Positions 16,995-26,484 of a stretch of 64,000 nt of DNA are shown here, one piece after another. Every line of letters starts with the position of its first letter. Within the stretch, counting starts at the first letter, position 1. The translations under genes were made by a program, and so were the position numbers. The notes beneath the pieces are model-generated. The model was not told where the DNA came from. It saw nothing but the letters and a program-made list of their open reading frames with translations, and searched no databases. Source of the DNA: Microbulbifer celer (GTDB taxonomy: Bacteria > Pseudomonadota > Gammaproteobacteria > Pseudomonadales > Cellvibrionaceae); contig NZ_CP087715.1 in assembly GCF_020991125.1 (NCBI RefSeq), positions 496,001 through 560,000 of the forward strand. Reading direction: 5' to 3'.

Positions 16995-18040
16995 GCTTCG
17001 GATTCCTCGGGTTGCGGGGCGAGCCCGGCGTTGAAACTGCTGGCCATCGGGGCGGGTTTGGGGGCGCTGCGTTCAATGACTTTGGCCACGCGCAGTGCAC
17101 TCTGGCCGTTGCGGCTGCCGTATTCGCATTCCAGCACCGGCACACCGTCCACACTGGCGACCACAGCCGAGGGCAGGTCGATGGGCAGGATGTCGCCGAG
17201 CTTCAGTGACAGCACCCGGCCGATGTGGCTCGGTACACTGGCAAATTCCGCGACCAGTTCAATTTCGGACTGGCGGATTTCCCCGGCCATGCGCCGGTTC
17301 CAGGTCTGGTCGTTGGGGTCGCGGCCGTCCACTACTGGGTTGGCGAGGCGGTCGCGCAGCGGTTCGATCATCGAATAGGGCATACATACCTGGAAATGTT
17401 CCGACAGGTTGCCCACTTCCAGGTGGAAGGTGGTATTGACGATGATCTCGTTGGGCGAATTGGTGATGTTGGCAAAACGCGCCTGCAGCTCAGAGCGCAG
17501 ATAGCGGATTTCCAGTGGATAAACGGAATGCCAGGACTCCTGGTAGGCATTGATCGCCAGTTCCAGAATGCGGCGGATAACACGCTGTTCGGTATTGGTA
17601 AATTCGCGACCCTCCGAGCGGGTGACAAAACGTCCATCACCGCCGAACAGACTGTCCACCACCATAAACACCATGCTCGGTGGAAACACCATCAGCCCGG
17701 TGCCGCGCAGCGGTTTCATGCCGATCAGGTTGAGATTGGTGGGGACCGGCAGGTTGCGCGCGAAATCCTTGAAACTCTGGTAGCGCACCGAATCCACCGT
17801 AATATCGGCGGAGCGACGGATCAGGTTGAACAGGTTTACGCGAAAATGCCGCGCAAAGCGTTCATTGATAATGTCGATACTGTGCAGGCGTTCGCGGATT
17901 ACTCGTTGTTGCGACGCGGGATCATAGGGGCGCATCTTAGGCGTATCGCTAGCGCCTTCACTGCCGCTGTCGGCGCTATCGCCATCGCCGTGCAGCAACG
18001 CATCGATCTCTTCCTGGGAAAGCTGGTCATCCTGGGACAT
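16991..18040 (-). CDS. fliM: FliM, flagellar switch protein
   Basis: 349 residues. The N-terminus has the CheY-binding peptide region (LSQEEIDALLHGDG), then the FliM core (YDPASQQRVIRERLHSIDII; LNLIGMKPLRGTGLMVFPPS; MVFMVVDSLFGGDGR) and a C-terminal SpoA domain (LSLKLGDILPIDLPSAVVAS). The presence of the CheY-binding motif implies a chemotaxis system elsewhere. It starts 11 bases after fliL. Confidence 0.97.
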   Translation of the reverse strand: MSQDDQLSQEEIDALLHGDGDSADSGSEGASDTPKMRPYDPASQQRVIRERLHSIDIINERFARHFRVNLFNLIRRSADITVDSVRYQSFKDFARNLPVPTNLNLIGMKPLRGTGLMVFPPSMVFMVVDSLFGGDGRFVTRSEGREFTNTEQRVIRRILELAINAYQESWHSVYPLEIRYLRSELQARFANITNSPNEIIVNTTFHLEVGNLSEHFQVCMPYSMIEPLRDRLANPVVDGRDPNDQTWNRRMAGEIRQSEIELVAEFASVPSHIGRVLSLKLGDILPIDLPSAVVASVDGVPVLECEYGSRNGQSALRVAKVIERSAPKPAPMASSFNAGLAPQPEESEA

Positions 18041-18051
18041 GTGGGATTCCC

Positions 18052-18537
18052 CTATTGCACGATGAACTCGGTAAACAGAACGTCGTCGATCAGCAGCTCC
18101 GGTTGTTGATTGGCCATCGGTTCGGCCAGTGCGGCGAGAATGCCGCGCACCAGTGACTGTTTGCCCTCGAGAGTGGCCAGGGATTCCGGCGTCTGCGAGG
18201 AATGCAGGATCAACAGCCGGCTGCGCACTTGCGGCATGTGCTCGCGCAGAAAATCCTGTGTCTCGCGATTTCCTACCTGCAGGGAAAGGCCCACATATAA
18301 CAGGCGGTTGGCAAAGCGGTCGCCCTGCAGGTTCACTGTGAAGGGGTCAACTCGCACGAAGATCGGGTCCTTGGCGCGTTCGGGGTTTTTTGCCTGTTCT
18401 GCGTTTTCTGTCGCAGCACTGCGATCTTCCCGCAGTAACAGATACAGGTTTGTTGCCACCAGCGCGGCGACCAACAGCACTGCAACAACGGCGAGTGCAA
18501 AGAGACCGCGGGATTTTCCTGAAGCGTCATCAGCCAT
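18052..18537 (-). CDS. fliL: FliL, stator-associated membrane protein
   Basis: 161 residues from ATG 18537. An ATG at 18600 would add a His/Asn-rich stretch encoded by a short tandem repeat (CACAACACTC-like), so the later start is preferred. It has one N-terminal membrane helix (GLFALAVVAVLLVAALVATN) and a periplasmic domain ending LIDDVLFTEFIVQ (VDPFTVNL ... RLLYVGLSLQV ... VRSRLLILHSSQ). FliL rings surround MotAB stators. It heads the fliL-R operon. Confidence 0.93.
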   Translation of the reverse strand: MADDASGKSRGLFALAVVAVLLVAALVATNLYLLLREDRSAATENAEQAKNPERAKDPIFVRVDPFTVNLQGDRFANRLLYVGLSLQVGNRETQDFLREHMPQVRSRLLILHSSQTPESLATLEGKQSLVRGILAALAEPMANQQPELLIDDVLFTEFIVQ

Positions 18538-18712
18538 AGAGTTGTGCCTGAGAGTGTTGTGTCTGTGAGTGTTGTGGCCTATTGCTTTACGGAACTCCAC
18601 TGTCGCAATACGACACGGGAACTGGAGTTGCCATTGCTTGCGGGGAGTATGCCGCTACAACACGAGGATGAAGGCGAGAAAAGGGCGAGGATTTGTGTCT
18701 ATCTCGGTGTTT

Positions 18713-18747
18713 AGCAGACTGTTGAAAAAAAACTTCACCAGTCTGCT
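18713..18747 (-). terminator. Hairpin after fliK
   Basis: A 14-bp stem with one mismatch (AGCAGACTGTTGAA / TTCACCAGTCTGCT, seven-base loop) lies 45 bases beyond the fliK stop, in the 255-base gap before fliL. There is no U tract, so it may be a weak terminator or an RNA-processing stem. Confidence 0.45.
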
Positions 18748-18792
18748 GTGCGTGAGGTTGTCTGTCTGACACAAGTTACCGAGTGGTTTGGA

Positions 18793-19959
18793 TTACGCGT
18801 AAAGATCGACTCCGCGCGGGCGCAGTAGACGGTCCGTTCCATCGGCCGCGGTGGGCTCTGCTGCGGTCTCGACAGTATCGGTATCACTGGTGCGGCCCGC
18901 GATACCGGCGCCGGGTGCGTGCCTGGAGTGTTGATCGGACGACGGCTGGTGCTGGTCACCCACGGACGTTTCGCCCAGCGTGAGGCCCTGTTGCGCCAGT
19001 GCTTCCCGCAATTGTGGCAGCGCCTGTTCGACGGCACTGCGTACTGTGGCATTGGCAGAGATAAACTGCGCGCGCGCACCCTGATCGTCCAGGCTCAGGC
19101 TCACCGAAAGAGAGCCGAGTTCGCGCGGATGCAGGTGCAGGTCCACCTGCTTGTCTCCGCGGTGCGCCATGCCAATCAGGTGCTGGCTGAACTCTTCACC
19201 CCAGGCGGCACTGCCGGTGACTGATGCCAGTGATGCAGTGGCCGGGGACTGGGTAGCGGCGGGGGTTACCGGCGCCGTCGTCGATGATATGGGATTACTG
19301 GCGCTGGCGGTTGCTGCGGCTGCACTGTCCAGTGTATTGACGGCTGCGGTGGCGGTGCTAGTGGACACCGCTGTTTCCACCGACACTGTGCCGGTCATCG
19401 CCGTGGCCTGCGTGGCTGCATTTTTGCGCTGCGCATTGGTGTCAGTTATCAGTGCGCTGATTTCTGTGGATAGCTTATCGCTGGCAACGAGCTCGCTACC
19501 GGCTGTCTGGCGGTTGCCCTGAGTATGGCTTTGCGTCAGTGGCACGGCGGCTGCGGCCGGTGTGCCGGATATGAGCGCGGCCTCAGAGGCTGTGGTATTT
19601 GTTACTGAGGTTGCCGCGGTCGTCATATCTGTGCGCTGCGGCAGTACCGGCGTCAGGTCTGCCTGTTCCCCTGGCGTTGCTTCCAGCTCGGTGTTAGCCA
19701 GCCCATCGGCCAGTGTACCGGTGCTGTCAGGAGCGGCGGATACCCCGCCCGGAATATGGAGGCCCGCCAGCATCGCCAGCGGCGGCAGTGCAGATTGGGA
19801 AGCGGCTGCTGTACCCTGGCTGGCATCTGTGGCGGCCGTCAGTTTTGCGCGCAGGGCGTCGTCGAATCGCTGCGCGGATTCGCTGCTACCCTCGGCCGAT
19901 GGGGTCTTGCCAGTTCCAGACTGTACCGGGGTCATTTTGAGCAGGGTGGATATGTCCAT
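18793..19959 (-). CDS. fliK: FliK, hook-length control protein
   Basis: 388 residues. The N-terminal two thirds is low-complexity, rich in Ala, Thr and Ser, as expected for a molecular ruler. The C-terminal Flg_hook domain is clear: DLHLHPRELGSLSVSLSLDD, then FISANATVRSAVEQALPQLR and EALAQQGLTLGETSV. It should measure the hook and switch FlhB specificity. It is the last gene of fliF-G-H-I-J-K. A second FliK-like gene is at 33136. Confidence 0.92.
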   Translation of the reverse strand: MDISTLLKMTPVQSGTGKTPSAEGSSESAQRFDDALRAKLTAATDASQGTAAASQSALPPLAMLAGLHIPGGVSAAPDSTGTLADGLANTELEATPGEQADLTPVLPQRTDMTTAATSVTNTTASEAALISGTPAAAAVPLTQSHTQGNRQTAGSELVASDKLSTEISALITDTNAQRKNAATQATAMTGTVSVETAVSTSTATAAVNTLDSAAAATASASNPISSTTAPVTPAATQSPATASLASVTGSAAWGEEFSQHLIGMAHRGDKQVDLHLHPRELGSLSVSLSLDDQGARAQFISANATVRSAVEQALPQLREALAQQGLTLGETSVGDQHQPSSDQHSRHAPGAGIAGRTSDTDTVETAAEPTAADGTDRLLRPRGVDLYA

Positions 19960-19979
19960 TCACCGGATTCCTGAAATAC

Positions 19980-20444
19980 TTAACTTGGGTTGTACTCGTC
20001 CGCGGCCGGGCGGCGGGCGAGCAGATTCTGGGTCATCTCATCGGCGAGCAGGCGTTCACGGCGTTGCTCGCGCTGCTGTTCCTGTTGTGTGCGCCGGCTT
20101 TCCAGCGCGCTGAAAGAGGAAAGTTCGCGCTGCCGCTGCCGCCAGTGGGCACTACTGCTTTCCACCCGTTCCTGCTGTTGTGAGAGCACATCGCGGGCGC
20201 GCTGGATGGCGGTTTCCAATGAGCGGATAAAACGGTTGTAATCGTCCAGGGTGGCCGCATCAATGCCCTGGCGCATTGCCTGCTGCAGGCGCTCGCAATA
20301 CTCGCTGCGGTAGCGCTGCAGGGTTTCCAGTTGTCCCGCGGTCTGTTCGCGGGACTGGCGCTCGCTGGCGAGCGCGCGCCCGGCGTTGTCACGCGCTTTG
20401 CGGCTTTGTTCGATCAGCGTATCCAGCGGGTTAGTGTGGTTCAT
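19980..20444 (-). CDS. fliJ: FliJ, export ATPase stalk
   Basis: 154 residues, nearly all coiled coil, rich in Gln, Arg and Glu (LASERQSREQTAGQLETLQR; QQERVESSSAHWRQRQRELS). Size, composition and position directly after fliI (one-base overlap, TGATG) identify FliJ, the gamma-like stalk that links the FliI hexamer to FlhA. Confidence 0.92.
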   Translation of the reverse strand: MNHTNPLDTLIEQSRKARDNAGRALASERQSREQTAGQLETLQRYRSEYCERLQQAMRQGIDAATLDDYNRFIRSLETAIQRARDVLSQQQERVESSSAHWRQRQRELSSFSALESRRTQQEQQREQRRERLLADEMTQNLLARRPAADEYNPS

Positions 20445-21853
20445 CAGCCGCCTCCCGCAATCAGGTGATCCGGCATCAGCGCATGCAGCTGTGCCGCGGT
20501 GGCGGCGATGTCGGCGCGCTCTTCGATGCCCTGCTGTAGAAAACGCTCGATCATCGGGTACTGCTGTACCGCCAGGTCCAGCTGCGGATCGTGCCCGGGG
20601 CTGTAGGCGCCGACACTGATCAGGTCGCGGTTGCGCTGGTAACGTGAGAACAGTTGTTTGAGGCGGCGCGCACGCTGCTGCTGCGGGTTATCCACAATGG
20701 CATTCATCGCCCGGCTGATAGACGCTTCGATATCAATGGCCGGGTAGTGACCGGATTCCGCCAGTGAGCGCGACAGCACAATGTGTCCATCGAGAATTGC
20801 CCGCGCTGCGTCAGCGATGGGGTCCTGCTGGTCGTCGCCTTCGGTGAGCACGGTATAAAACGCGGTAATCGAACCGCCGTTCTCACCGTTACCGGCGCGT
20901 TCTACCAGCACCGGCAATCGGGCAAATACCGAGGGTGGGTAGCCCTTGGTAGCGGGCGGCTCGCCAATTGCCAGGGCAATTTCCCGCTGCGCCATGGCGT
21001 AGCGGGTGAGTGAGTCCATAATCAACAGCACGCTTTTTCCCGCATCGCGAAAATTCTCCGCAATACGGGTTGCATAAGCGGCGCCCTGCAATCGCTGCAG
21101 TGCGGAAGTATCTGCTGGCGCGGCAACTACGGCGGCGCGGCGTCGCCCCTCTTCGCCGAGAATATTGTCGATAAAATCTTTTACCTCGCGGCCGCGTTCG
21201 CCAATCAGCCCCACTACGATCACATCGGCGCTGGTGTAGCGCGCCATCATGCCCAGCAACACGGATTTACCCACGCCGGAGCCGGCAAACAGCCCCAGGC
21301 GCTGGCCGCGGCCGACGCTCAGCAGACTGTTGATCGCGCGGATACCCACGTCGATCTGTTCGCGGATCGGGGTGCGGTTGAGCGGGTTGAATGGGGTGGC
21401 GGAGAGACTGCCGCTATCTACCGGGTCGAGTGCCGGCCCGTCATCAAGCGGTCGGCCACTGCCGTCTACCACGCGTCCGAGCAATTGTTCTCCGAGGGGA
21501 AAGCGGCGTGCGCCGCTGCCGCCAAGTGGGAATACCCGGGCACCGGGAGTCAGTCCGCTGAGTTCCTCCAACGGCATCAGGTACAGACGCTCACCGGTAA
21601 ATCCCACCACTTCGGCTTCGGCAAATACCGGGGCATCCGCCCCCGGCGGGGAGAGTTCAATGCGGCAACCACTGCCAAGGGGGATTTTCAGTCCGACCGC
21701 TTCCAGTACTAGGCCGGTTGCGCGCACGATCTTGCCACTGGTGCGGAAATGCGGGGTTTCCAGAATACGTGCGCCGGCGTCACCGAGCGCCGCGCGCCAG
21801 TGCTTTGTATGGTGATCTTTTTGCTGTTGCGCAAGCGCGTCAGTCACCGGCAT
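20444..21853 (-). CDS. fliI: FliI, flagellar export ATPase
   Basis: 469 residues from ATG 21853, supported by AGGAG four bases upstream; the frame extends six codons further. Walker A is [15 protein letters not shown], Walker B is [20 protein letters not shown] and the F1-beta-like segment is [20 protein letters not shown]. The start lies inside the 3' end of fliH (14-base overlap). It energises export with FliH and FliJ. Confidence 0.97.
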   Translation of the reverse strand: MPVTDALAQQQKDHHTKHWRAALGDAGARILETPHFRTSGKIVRATGLVLEAVGLKIPLGSGCRIELSPPGADAPVFAEAEVVGFTGERLYLMPLEELSGLTPGARVFPLGGSGARRFPLGEQLLGRVVDGSGRPLDDGPALDPVDSGSLSATPFNPLNRTPIREQIDVGIRAINSLLSVGRGQRLGLFAGSGVGKSVLLGMMARYTSADVIVVGLIGERGREVKDFIDNILGEEGRRRAAVVAAPADTSALQRLQGAAYATRIAENFRDAGKSVLLIMDSLTRYAMAQREIALAIGEPPATKGYPPSVFARLPVLVERAGNGENGGSITAFYTVLTEGDDQQDPIADAARAILDGHIVLSRSLAESGHYPAIDIEASISRAMNAIVDNPQQQRARRLKQLFSRYQRNRDLISVGAYSPGHDPQLDLAVQQYPMIERFLQQGIEERADIAATAAQLHALMPDHLIAGGG

Positions 21854-22511
21854 TTTCTCCTGCCAGCACACGCCCGCAGGTCGGGTGTATGCGGGCCATC
21901 AACGCTTGCCAACGGGTATCGCGACTCGCATCGATTTCACCAGTGGCGGTGGTAATACGGCAGCCGCCGCGGGCGAGCTGCGGGTCCTGGTCCAGGTCCC
22001 AGCCGGCGCTTGCCAGTTCGGTCTCCAGTTCCTGTTTTACCAGCGGCAGGTCCTCGGGATTCAGCCACAGGCGGGCGCGCTCGCTGCCGTTGAAGGTGGG
22101 CGCCTCGCGCAGCAGGCGGCGCACCAGGGTGGCCACTTGTTGCGGTTGTGCCTGCAGTGCTTCGTCGGCCAGTCGGCGGCCGACGGCGAGGGCCAGTGCG
22201 GTAACTTCTTCAGCAATGCTGTCGTCCACGGTGTTCAGTGCGTGGCTGAAATCCTTCGCCAGGGTTGCCAGGGGGGACAGCAGTTCGTGCCGCTGGCGAT
22301 CGGTTTCCGCGGTGCCGGCTGCACGCCCTTCGGCCAGGCCGCGCTCGTAACCCTCTGCAAAACCCGCATCGTAGCCTTGTTGTAAACCTTCGCTGCGGGC
22401 CTGGTCGCGCAGTTTCTCGAACTTGCTGGCGCACTCGCTGGCTGCGCGCCGCTGGCGCTCTCCGCTCAGGTCTTCGGGCTGCCAGCGACGCCAGGAAACG
22501 GCTTCAGACAT
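21840..22511 (-). CDS. fliH: FliH, regulator of the export ATPase
   Basis: 223 residues from ATG 22511 (GGAG nine bases upstream), overlapping the fliG stop by eight bases. It has Gly/Ala repeats in the helical middle ([20 protein letters not shown], with the family's GxxxG pattern) and a C-terminal FliI-binding part ([40 protein letters not shown]). It forms the peripheral stalk to FliN. Confidence 0.93.
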   Translation of the reverse strand: MSEAVSWRRWQPEDLSGERQRRAASECASKFEKLRDQARSEGLQQGYDAGFAEGYERGLAEGRAAGTAETDRQRHELLSPLATLAKDFSHALNTVDDSIAEEVTALALAVGRRLADEALQAQPQQVATLVRRLLREAPTFNGSERARLWLNPEDLPLVKQELETELASAGWDLDQDPQLARGGCRITTATGEIDASRDTRWQALMARIHPTCGRVLAGENAGD

Positions 22512-23538
22512 ACACTTCATCTCCGCCACTCAGCACGATTTCCCCGCTGTCCGCCAGGCGGCGCACCACCTGCAGGATGGCCTTGCGTTCGCGCTCCACC
22601 TGCGACATCCGCAGTGGTCCGCTGGCTTCCAGTTCTTCCTGCAGCAGAGTGCCGGCGCGGCTGGACATGTTGTGCAGGAATTTATCCAGCAGAGCGGGAT
22701 CACAGCCCTTGAGCGCAGTGACCAGCTGTTTGTTTTCCACTTCTTTCAGCAACAATTGAATGGCGCGATTGTCGAGATCGAGAAGGTTTTCGAACAGGAA
22801 CATTTCATCAATGATCTTCTGCGCCAGGTCTTCGTTGTGCTCTCGCACGCGGTCGATCACTGTTTCCTCGGCAGAAGAGTTCATCAGGTTGAGAATTTCT
22901 GCTGCGGTGCGCGCGCCGCCCATTTTTGCGCGCTTGAGGTTCTGGCCGTCGAGCATACTGGTCAACACTTCAGTGAGTTCCTGCAGCGCTGCCGGCTGAA
23001 CGCCACTGAAAGTAGCGATACGCAACACCACATCTTCGCGCAGCTTGTCATCGAAATATTCCAGCACTGCGGCGGCCTGGCGACGCTCCAGATGTACAAG
23101 AATGGTGGCGATAATCTGTGGGTGTTCGTCGCGGATCATTTCCGCCACGGTATTGGCATCCATGATATTGAGGGCATCGATACCCGAGTCGGTATTGGAG
23201 ATTTCAAAAATATCTTCCAGCAGACTGGATGCACGTTCATTACCGAGGGCTTTGGTCAGCACCGCACGAATACGATCACTGGAATACAGGTTGAGTGCAC
23301 CATACTCCTCGGACTCTTCGTGGAAATCGTGCAGTACCTGGCGCATTTCCTCGTGGGAAACGCTGCGCAGGGACGCCATTTCCTGGCTGATATCCTGCAC
23401 TTCCCGCGCACTCAGGTGCTTGAATACTTCCGCCGCACTGTCTTCATCCAGAGCCAGTAGCAAAATGGCACTGCGGCGCATACTGGAAAGGGCTTTCTGT
23501 TTCTGCGTGGCATTCTGTAAATGGTTGGGTTTAGTCAT
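22504..23538 (-). CDS. fliG: FliG, flagellar switch and torque protein
   Basis: 344 residues with the three armadillo-like parts of FliG: RRSAILLLALDEDSAAEVFK, HPQIIATILVHLERRQAAAV and the motor domain MFLFENLLDLDNRAIQLLLK with charged torque-helix residues (VENKQLVTALKGCDPALLDK; MSSRAGTLLQEELEASGPLR). It overlaps fliF by eight bases and fliH by eight bases. Confidence 0.97.
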   Translation of the reverse strand: MTKPNHLQNATQKQKALSSMRRSAILLLALDEDSAAEVFKHLSAREVQDISQEMASLRSVSHEEMRQVLHDFHEESEEYGALNLYSSDRIRAVLTKALGNERASSLLEDIFEISNTDSGIDALNIMDANTVAEMIRDEHPQIIATILVHLERRQAAAVLEYFDDKLREDVVLRIATFSGVQPAALQELTEVLTSMLDGQNLKRAKMGGARTAAEILNLMNSSAEETVIDRVREHNEDLAQKIIDEMFLFENLLDLDNRAIQLLLKEVENKQLVTALKGCDPALLDKFLHNMSSRAGTLLQEELEASGPLRMSQVERERKAILQVVRRLADSGEIVLSGGDEVYV

Positions 23539-25258
23539 CGCGGGATATCCAGCTGCGTACGATCATCGCCACCATGGCAGGGTCTTCTTTTGCCATTTCC
23601 TGCAGGTCCAGCAGGTTCTGTTCGTAAACCGAGGCGCGCCGGCGGCGACGTCTTGGTGGCTCTTCCACTTCTTCTGCGTATTCTTCTTCCTGCGGTTCCC
23701 CGACGGGTACCTGTCCCTGTGCGGGTACTGTCGCCGGAACGGCCGGCTGTGTTGACGGTGTCGCGGCTGCCGGCGTCGGCGCCGGAAGTTGCGCGCGCAC
23801 TTCGGTAAAGCGATTCAGCAGCGGGCGCACCAGCCAGCGGAAGATCAGTAACAGCACGATTCCCGCGGCGAGATAGCGCAGCGCGGCCATCATCAACTGG
23901 CGCCAGAATGGATCCTGGTGCCACTGAACTTCTTCTACCGGTGGCTCCATTTCCGGCGTAAATCGGCTGTTGACCACTTCCAGGCCATCGCCACGCGCTT
24001 CCGTGTATCCCATCGTCTGGCGAACCAGCTGTTCGATATATTGCAGCTCCTCGTCACCCAGGGGTTGGTAACTGAGGTTGCCCTCTTCATCCGCCACTTC
24101 GCGGTGGTTCACCACGACCGCGGCAAACAAGCGCTGAACGCGTCCGCGCTGGCGTTGGATATGGGTGATTTCGCGATCCACTTCGTAGTTGACCAGTTGC
24201 TCCTGGCGCACGCGGCCGGTGGAGTCTTCCCCGTCTTCTTCTTCGCCAGCTGTGGCTTCGGTGATTTCGATGGGAGAGGGCGCGCTGCCCGGCGGTGTAT
24301 TGGTCAGGGCGCCGGGAATGCCGCCCATCTCCGCGACATTGCCGTTGTAGTCGGTATTGTGCTGCTGGCTACGGATGGCAGCGGGTTGTCCGTTCTGATT
24401 GGGGGCGTAGCGCTCGCTGGTTTCTTCGCGGCGGTCGAAGTCCACCTGTGCGGTCACCTGGACTCTTACATTGTCGCGGCCCACCAGCGGTTCCAGAATG
24501 CGTTCGATCCGCTCGCGGTAACTGTTTTCCAGCGTTTGTACATACTCGAGCTGGGTGCCATCGAGCCGATCCTCCGCAGTGCCCGGTTGCGATAGCAGGC
24601 GCCCGTTCTGGTCCACCAGGGTGACATTCTCCGCGCTCAAATCCGGCACGCTGCTCGACACCAGGTGCACGATGGCGTTCGCCTGCCCCTCACCGAGCAC
24701 GCGACCCGCCGCCAGGGTGAGGATGACCGATGCCTTGGCCGGTTCGCGTTCGCGGATAAATACCGAAGGCTTGGCCATGGAGAGATGCACCCGCGCGCGA
24801 GTCACGGGGCCCAGCGCTTCGATTGAGCTGGCGAGTTCGCCCTGCAGGCTGCGCTGGAAGTTGACCCGCTCGGCAAACTGACTGACGCCAAAGGCCTGGC
24901 GGTCCATGATTTCGAAGCCGGTGTTGCCGCCACTGGGCAGCCCCTGCTCCGCAAGTTGCAGGCGCAGGCGGTATACCTGGTCCTGGGGAACCAGCAGGGT
25001 GCGTCCGCCCTGGCTGAATTCATAGGGCACCGCGCGGCTTTCCAGCTCGCTGATGATACGCCCCCCATCTGCCTCGCTGAGATTGCTGAAGAGTACCCGG
25101 TACTGCGGAGCCTGCGACCACAGCAGTACTGCCGCGATCAACGCGATCGCGGCAGCGCCGCCGATAAGCAGTGGCACCATCGGATTGGACAGCAGGCGTG
25201 CCGGCAGTTGGTTGCGCGACTGCGAGGTGGTTGTCGTGCTCTGTCTATTGCCGCTCAT
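23531..25258 (-). CDS. fliF: FliF, MS-ring protein
   Basis: 575 residues. A first membrane helix (PLLIGGAAAIALIAAVLLWS) is followed by the YscJ/FliF ring-building domains (YRVLFSNLSEADGGRIISEL; SLQGELASSIEALGPVTRAR; VHLSMAKPSVFIRE), then a long beta-collar region, a second membrane helix near residue 465 (YLAAGIVLLLIFRWLVRPLL) and a C-terminal FliG-binding tail ending MVAMIVRSWISRDD. It is the first gene of the leftward fliFGHIJK operon and divergent from fliE. Confidence 0.97.
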   Translation of the reverse strand: MSGNRQSTTTTSQSRNQLPARLLSNPMVPLLIGGAAAIALIAAVLLWSQAPQYRVLFSNLSEADGGRIISELESRAVPYEFSQGGRTLLVPQDQVYRLRLQLAEQGLPSGGNTGFEIMDRQAFGVSQFAERVNFQRSLQGELASSIEALGPVTRARVHLSMAKPSVFIREREPAKASVILTLAAGRVLGEGQANAIVHLVSSSVPDLSAENVTLVDQNGRLLSQPGTAEDRLDGTQLEYVQTLENSYRERIERILEPLVGRDNVRVQVTAQVDFDRREETSERYAPNQNGQPAAIRSQQHNTDYNGNVAEMGGIPGALTNTPPGSAPSPIEITEATAGEEEDGEDSTGRVRQEQLVNYEVDREITHIQRQRGRVQRLFAAVVVNHREVADEEGNLSYQPLGDEELQYIEQLVRQTMGYTEARGDGLEVVNSRFTPEMEPPVEEVQWHQDPFWRQLMMAALRYLAAGIVLLLIFRWLVRPLLNRFTEVRAQLPAPTPAAATPSTQPAVPATVPAQGQVPVGEPQEEEYAEEVEEPPRRRRRRASVYEQNLLDLQEMAKEDPAMVAMIVRSWISRDD

Positions 25259-25502
25259 TGTGGGGTGACCCCGCGGGTGGCGAGCGGCTTCGGGTGCGTA
25301 CTGAATAGCATTACTGCGCGTTCATCCTGCATTGATGGCGGTCGTAAGTTTGAGCTGATTATCGACAGTCGGCGCGATAACAAAGGAAAGAAAAGCCCAT
25401 TTTTTTCCCGCTAATTGCCCGCTTGGTTGCGGAGTCGGCGCTGTTACCTTTGCGTTGCGGAATAACATGACGCGAAAACCAGATAAAACGAGAGACCAAA
25501 GC

Positions 25503-25832
25503 ATGAGCACTCCGACCACCGCGCTACCGATGCAGAATCTGTTGAACAGCATGCAGGGCATGGCCAGTGAGGCATCGGGAAAACCGGCCATTGCCGACCT
25601 GTCCGTAGGCGTGAGCTTCGGCGGGGCGCTGCGTGAAAGCCTGGAGCGGATCAATGCCCTGCAGGGGGAGAGCGCAGCAAAGGCGCGTGCCTTCCAGTCC
25701 GGTGATCCGGACGTGGCGCTGCACGAGGTAATGATTGCGGGGCAGAAAGCGAGTGTCGCGTTTGAGATGGGTGTGCAGGTGCGCAACCGTTTACTCAATG
25801 CGTATAAAGATGTGATGAATATGCAGGTTTGA
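25503..25832 (+). CDS. fliE: FliE, MS-ring/rod junction protein
   Basis: 109 residues from ATG 25503; an in-frame ATG at 25455 would add a charged 16-residue leader unlike other FliE proteins. It has the FliE core SFGGALRESLERINALQGES, then ARAFQSGDPDVALHEVMIAG and QKASVAFEMGVQVRNRLLNA, ending in YKDVMNMQV. It is a single-gene unit divergent from fliF and closed by a hairpin. Confidence 0.95.
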   Translation: MSTPTTALPMQNLLNSMQGMASEASGKPAIADLSVGVSFGGALRESLERINALQGESAAKARAFQSGDPDVALHEVMIAGQKASVAFEMGVQVRNRLLNAYKDVMNMQV

Positions 25833-25844
25833 TATCGCGCTGTT

Positions 25845-25866
25845 CCGGGCGTTTGCGAACGCCCGG
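25845..25866. terminator. Hairpin between fliE and the acetyltransferase gene
   Basis: A perfect 9-bp stem CCGGGCGTT / AACGCCCGG with loop TGCG starts 13 bases after the fliE stop and also faces the end of the leftward acetyltransferase gene, so it could serve both directions. There is no U tract. Another imperfect inverted repeat (TCTGTAG / CTACAGA) follows at about 25881-25915. Confidence 0.55.
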
Positions 25867-25922
25867 GAATGACAATGAATCTCTGTAGCAGAGCCAGGGC
25901 AACGCCCTACAGATAGCGACGC

Positions 25923-26444
25923 TCAGGGAGTTTGTCCATCTATAGTTTTCACGACTGCCGCCGGGTTTCCGGCTACAATGGTGTTGGCTGCTACGTCACC
26001 ACGTACCACACTTCCCGCCGCGATCACTGCATTTTCCCCGATGACTGCTGGGCCCAGTACGGTAACCCCAGAGCCCATCCAAACACCGCGTTTGACTACA
26101 ATATCCCGTCCGGCGTCCGGTACAGCTTTGAGTCTCTTCGCGCCCGTTTCGCGGTAGTCATGGGTTCCTGTCAGCAACATGCAGCGATGTCCGAAAAAGC
26201 AGTCTCTCTCTATGGTGACATGACCGGAACGGGTGTTGACCAGGAGGTCGTTGATGGCGAAATTTGCCTGATTCAGATGTAGTCGGCTCTTGTCCCCCCA
26301 TACGCGGGGTTGCCTCAGATCGTGCTGCGCAATATGTGGCATCAGTAACTTGGTCAGCAATGCCAGGTCCTCGCGCGAAGCGGTGCGCAGAATCTGCAGA
26401 AAGGTACTTTCTTTATTGGGTGAAGTGGAGGTGGTTGGGTTCAT
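25923..26444 (-). CDS. Hexapeptide-repeat O-acetyltransferase, possibly for the flagellin glycan
   Basis: 173 residues. The second half is a left-handed beta-helix of hexapeptide repeats (VTIERDCFFGHRCMLLTGTH; IVVKRGVWMGSGVTVLGPAV; IGENAVIAAGSVVRGDVAAN; TIVAGNPAAVV), the LacA/Maa/NodL type, with the catalytic histidine in TGTHD. The first 60 residues are helical. It lies 40 bases downstream of the OGT-like gene on the same strand, itself next to flagellin, so I infer that it acetylates a sugar on flagellin. The substrate cannot be read from the sequence. Confidence 0.85.
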   Translation of the reverse strand: MNPTTSTSPNKESTFLQILRTASREDLALLTKLLMPHIAQHDLRQPRVWGDKSRLHLNQANFAINDLLVNTRSGHVTIERDCFFGHRCMLLTGTHDYRETGAKRLKAVPDAGRDIVVKRGVWMGSGVTVLGPAVIGENAVIAAGSVVRGDVAANTIVAGNPAAVVKTIDGQTP

Positions 26445-26484
26445 CGCGTTTCCATCGTCAAAAGTTTGCCATGTTATTTATCTG

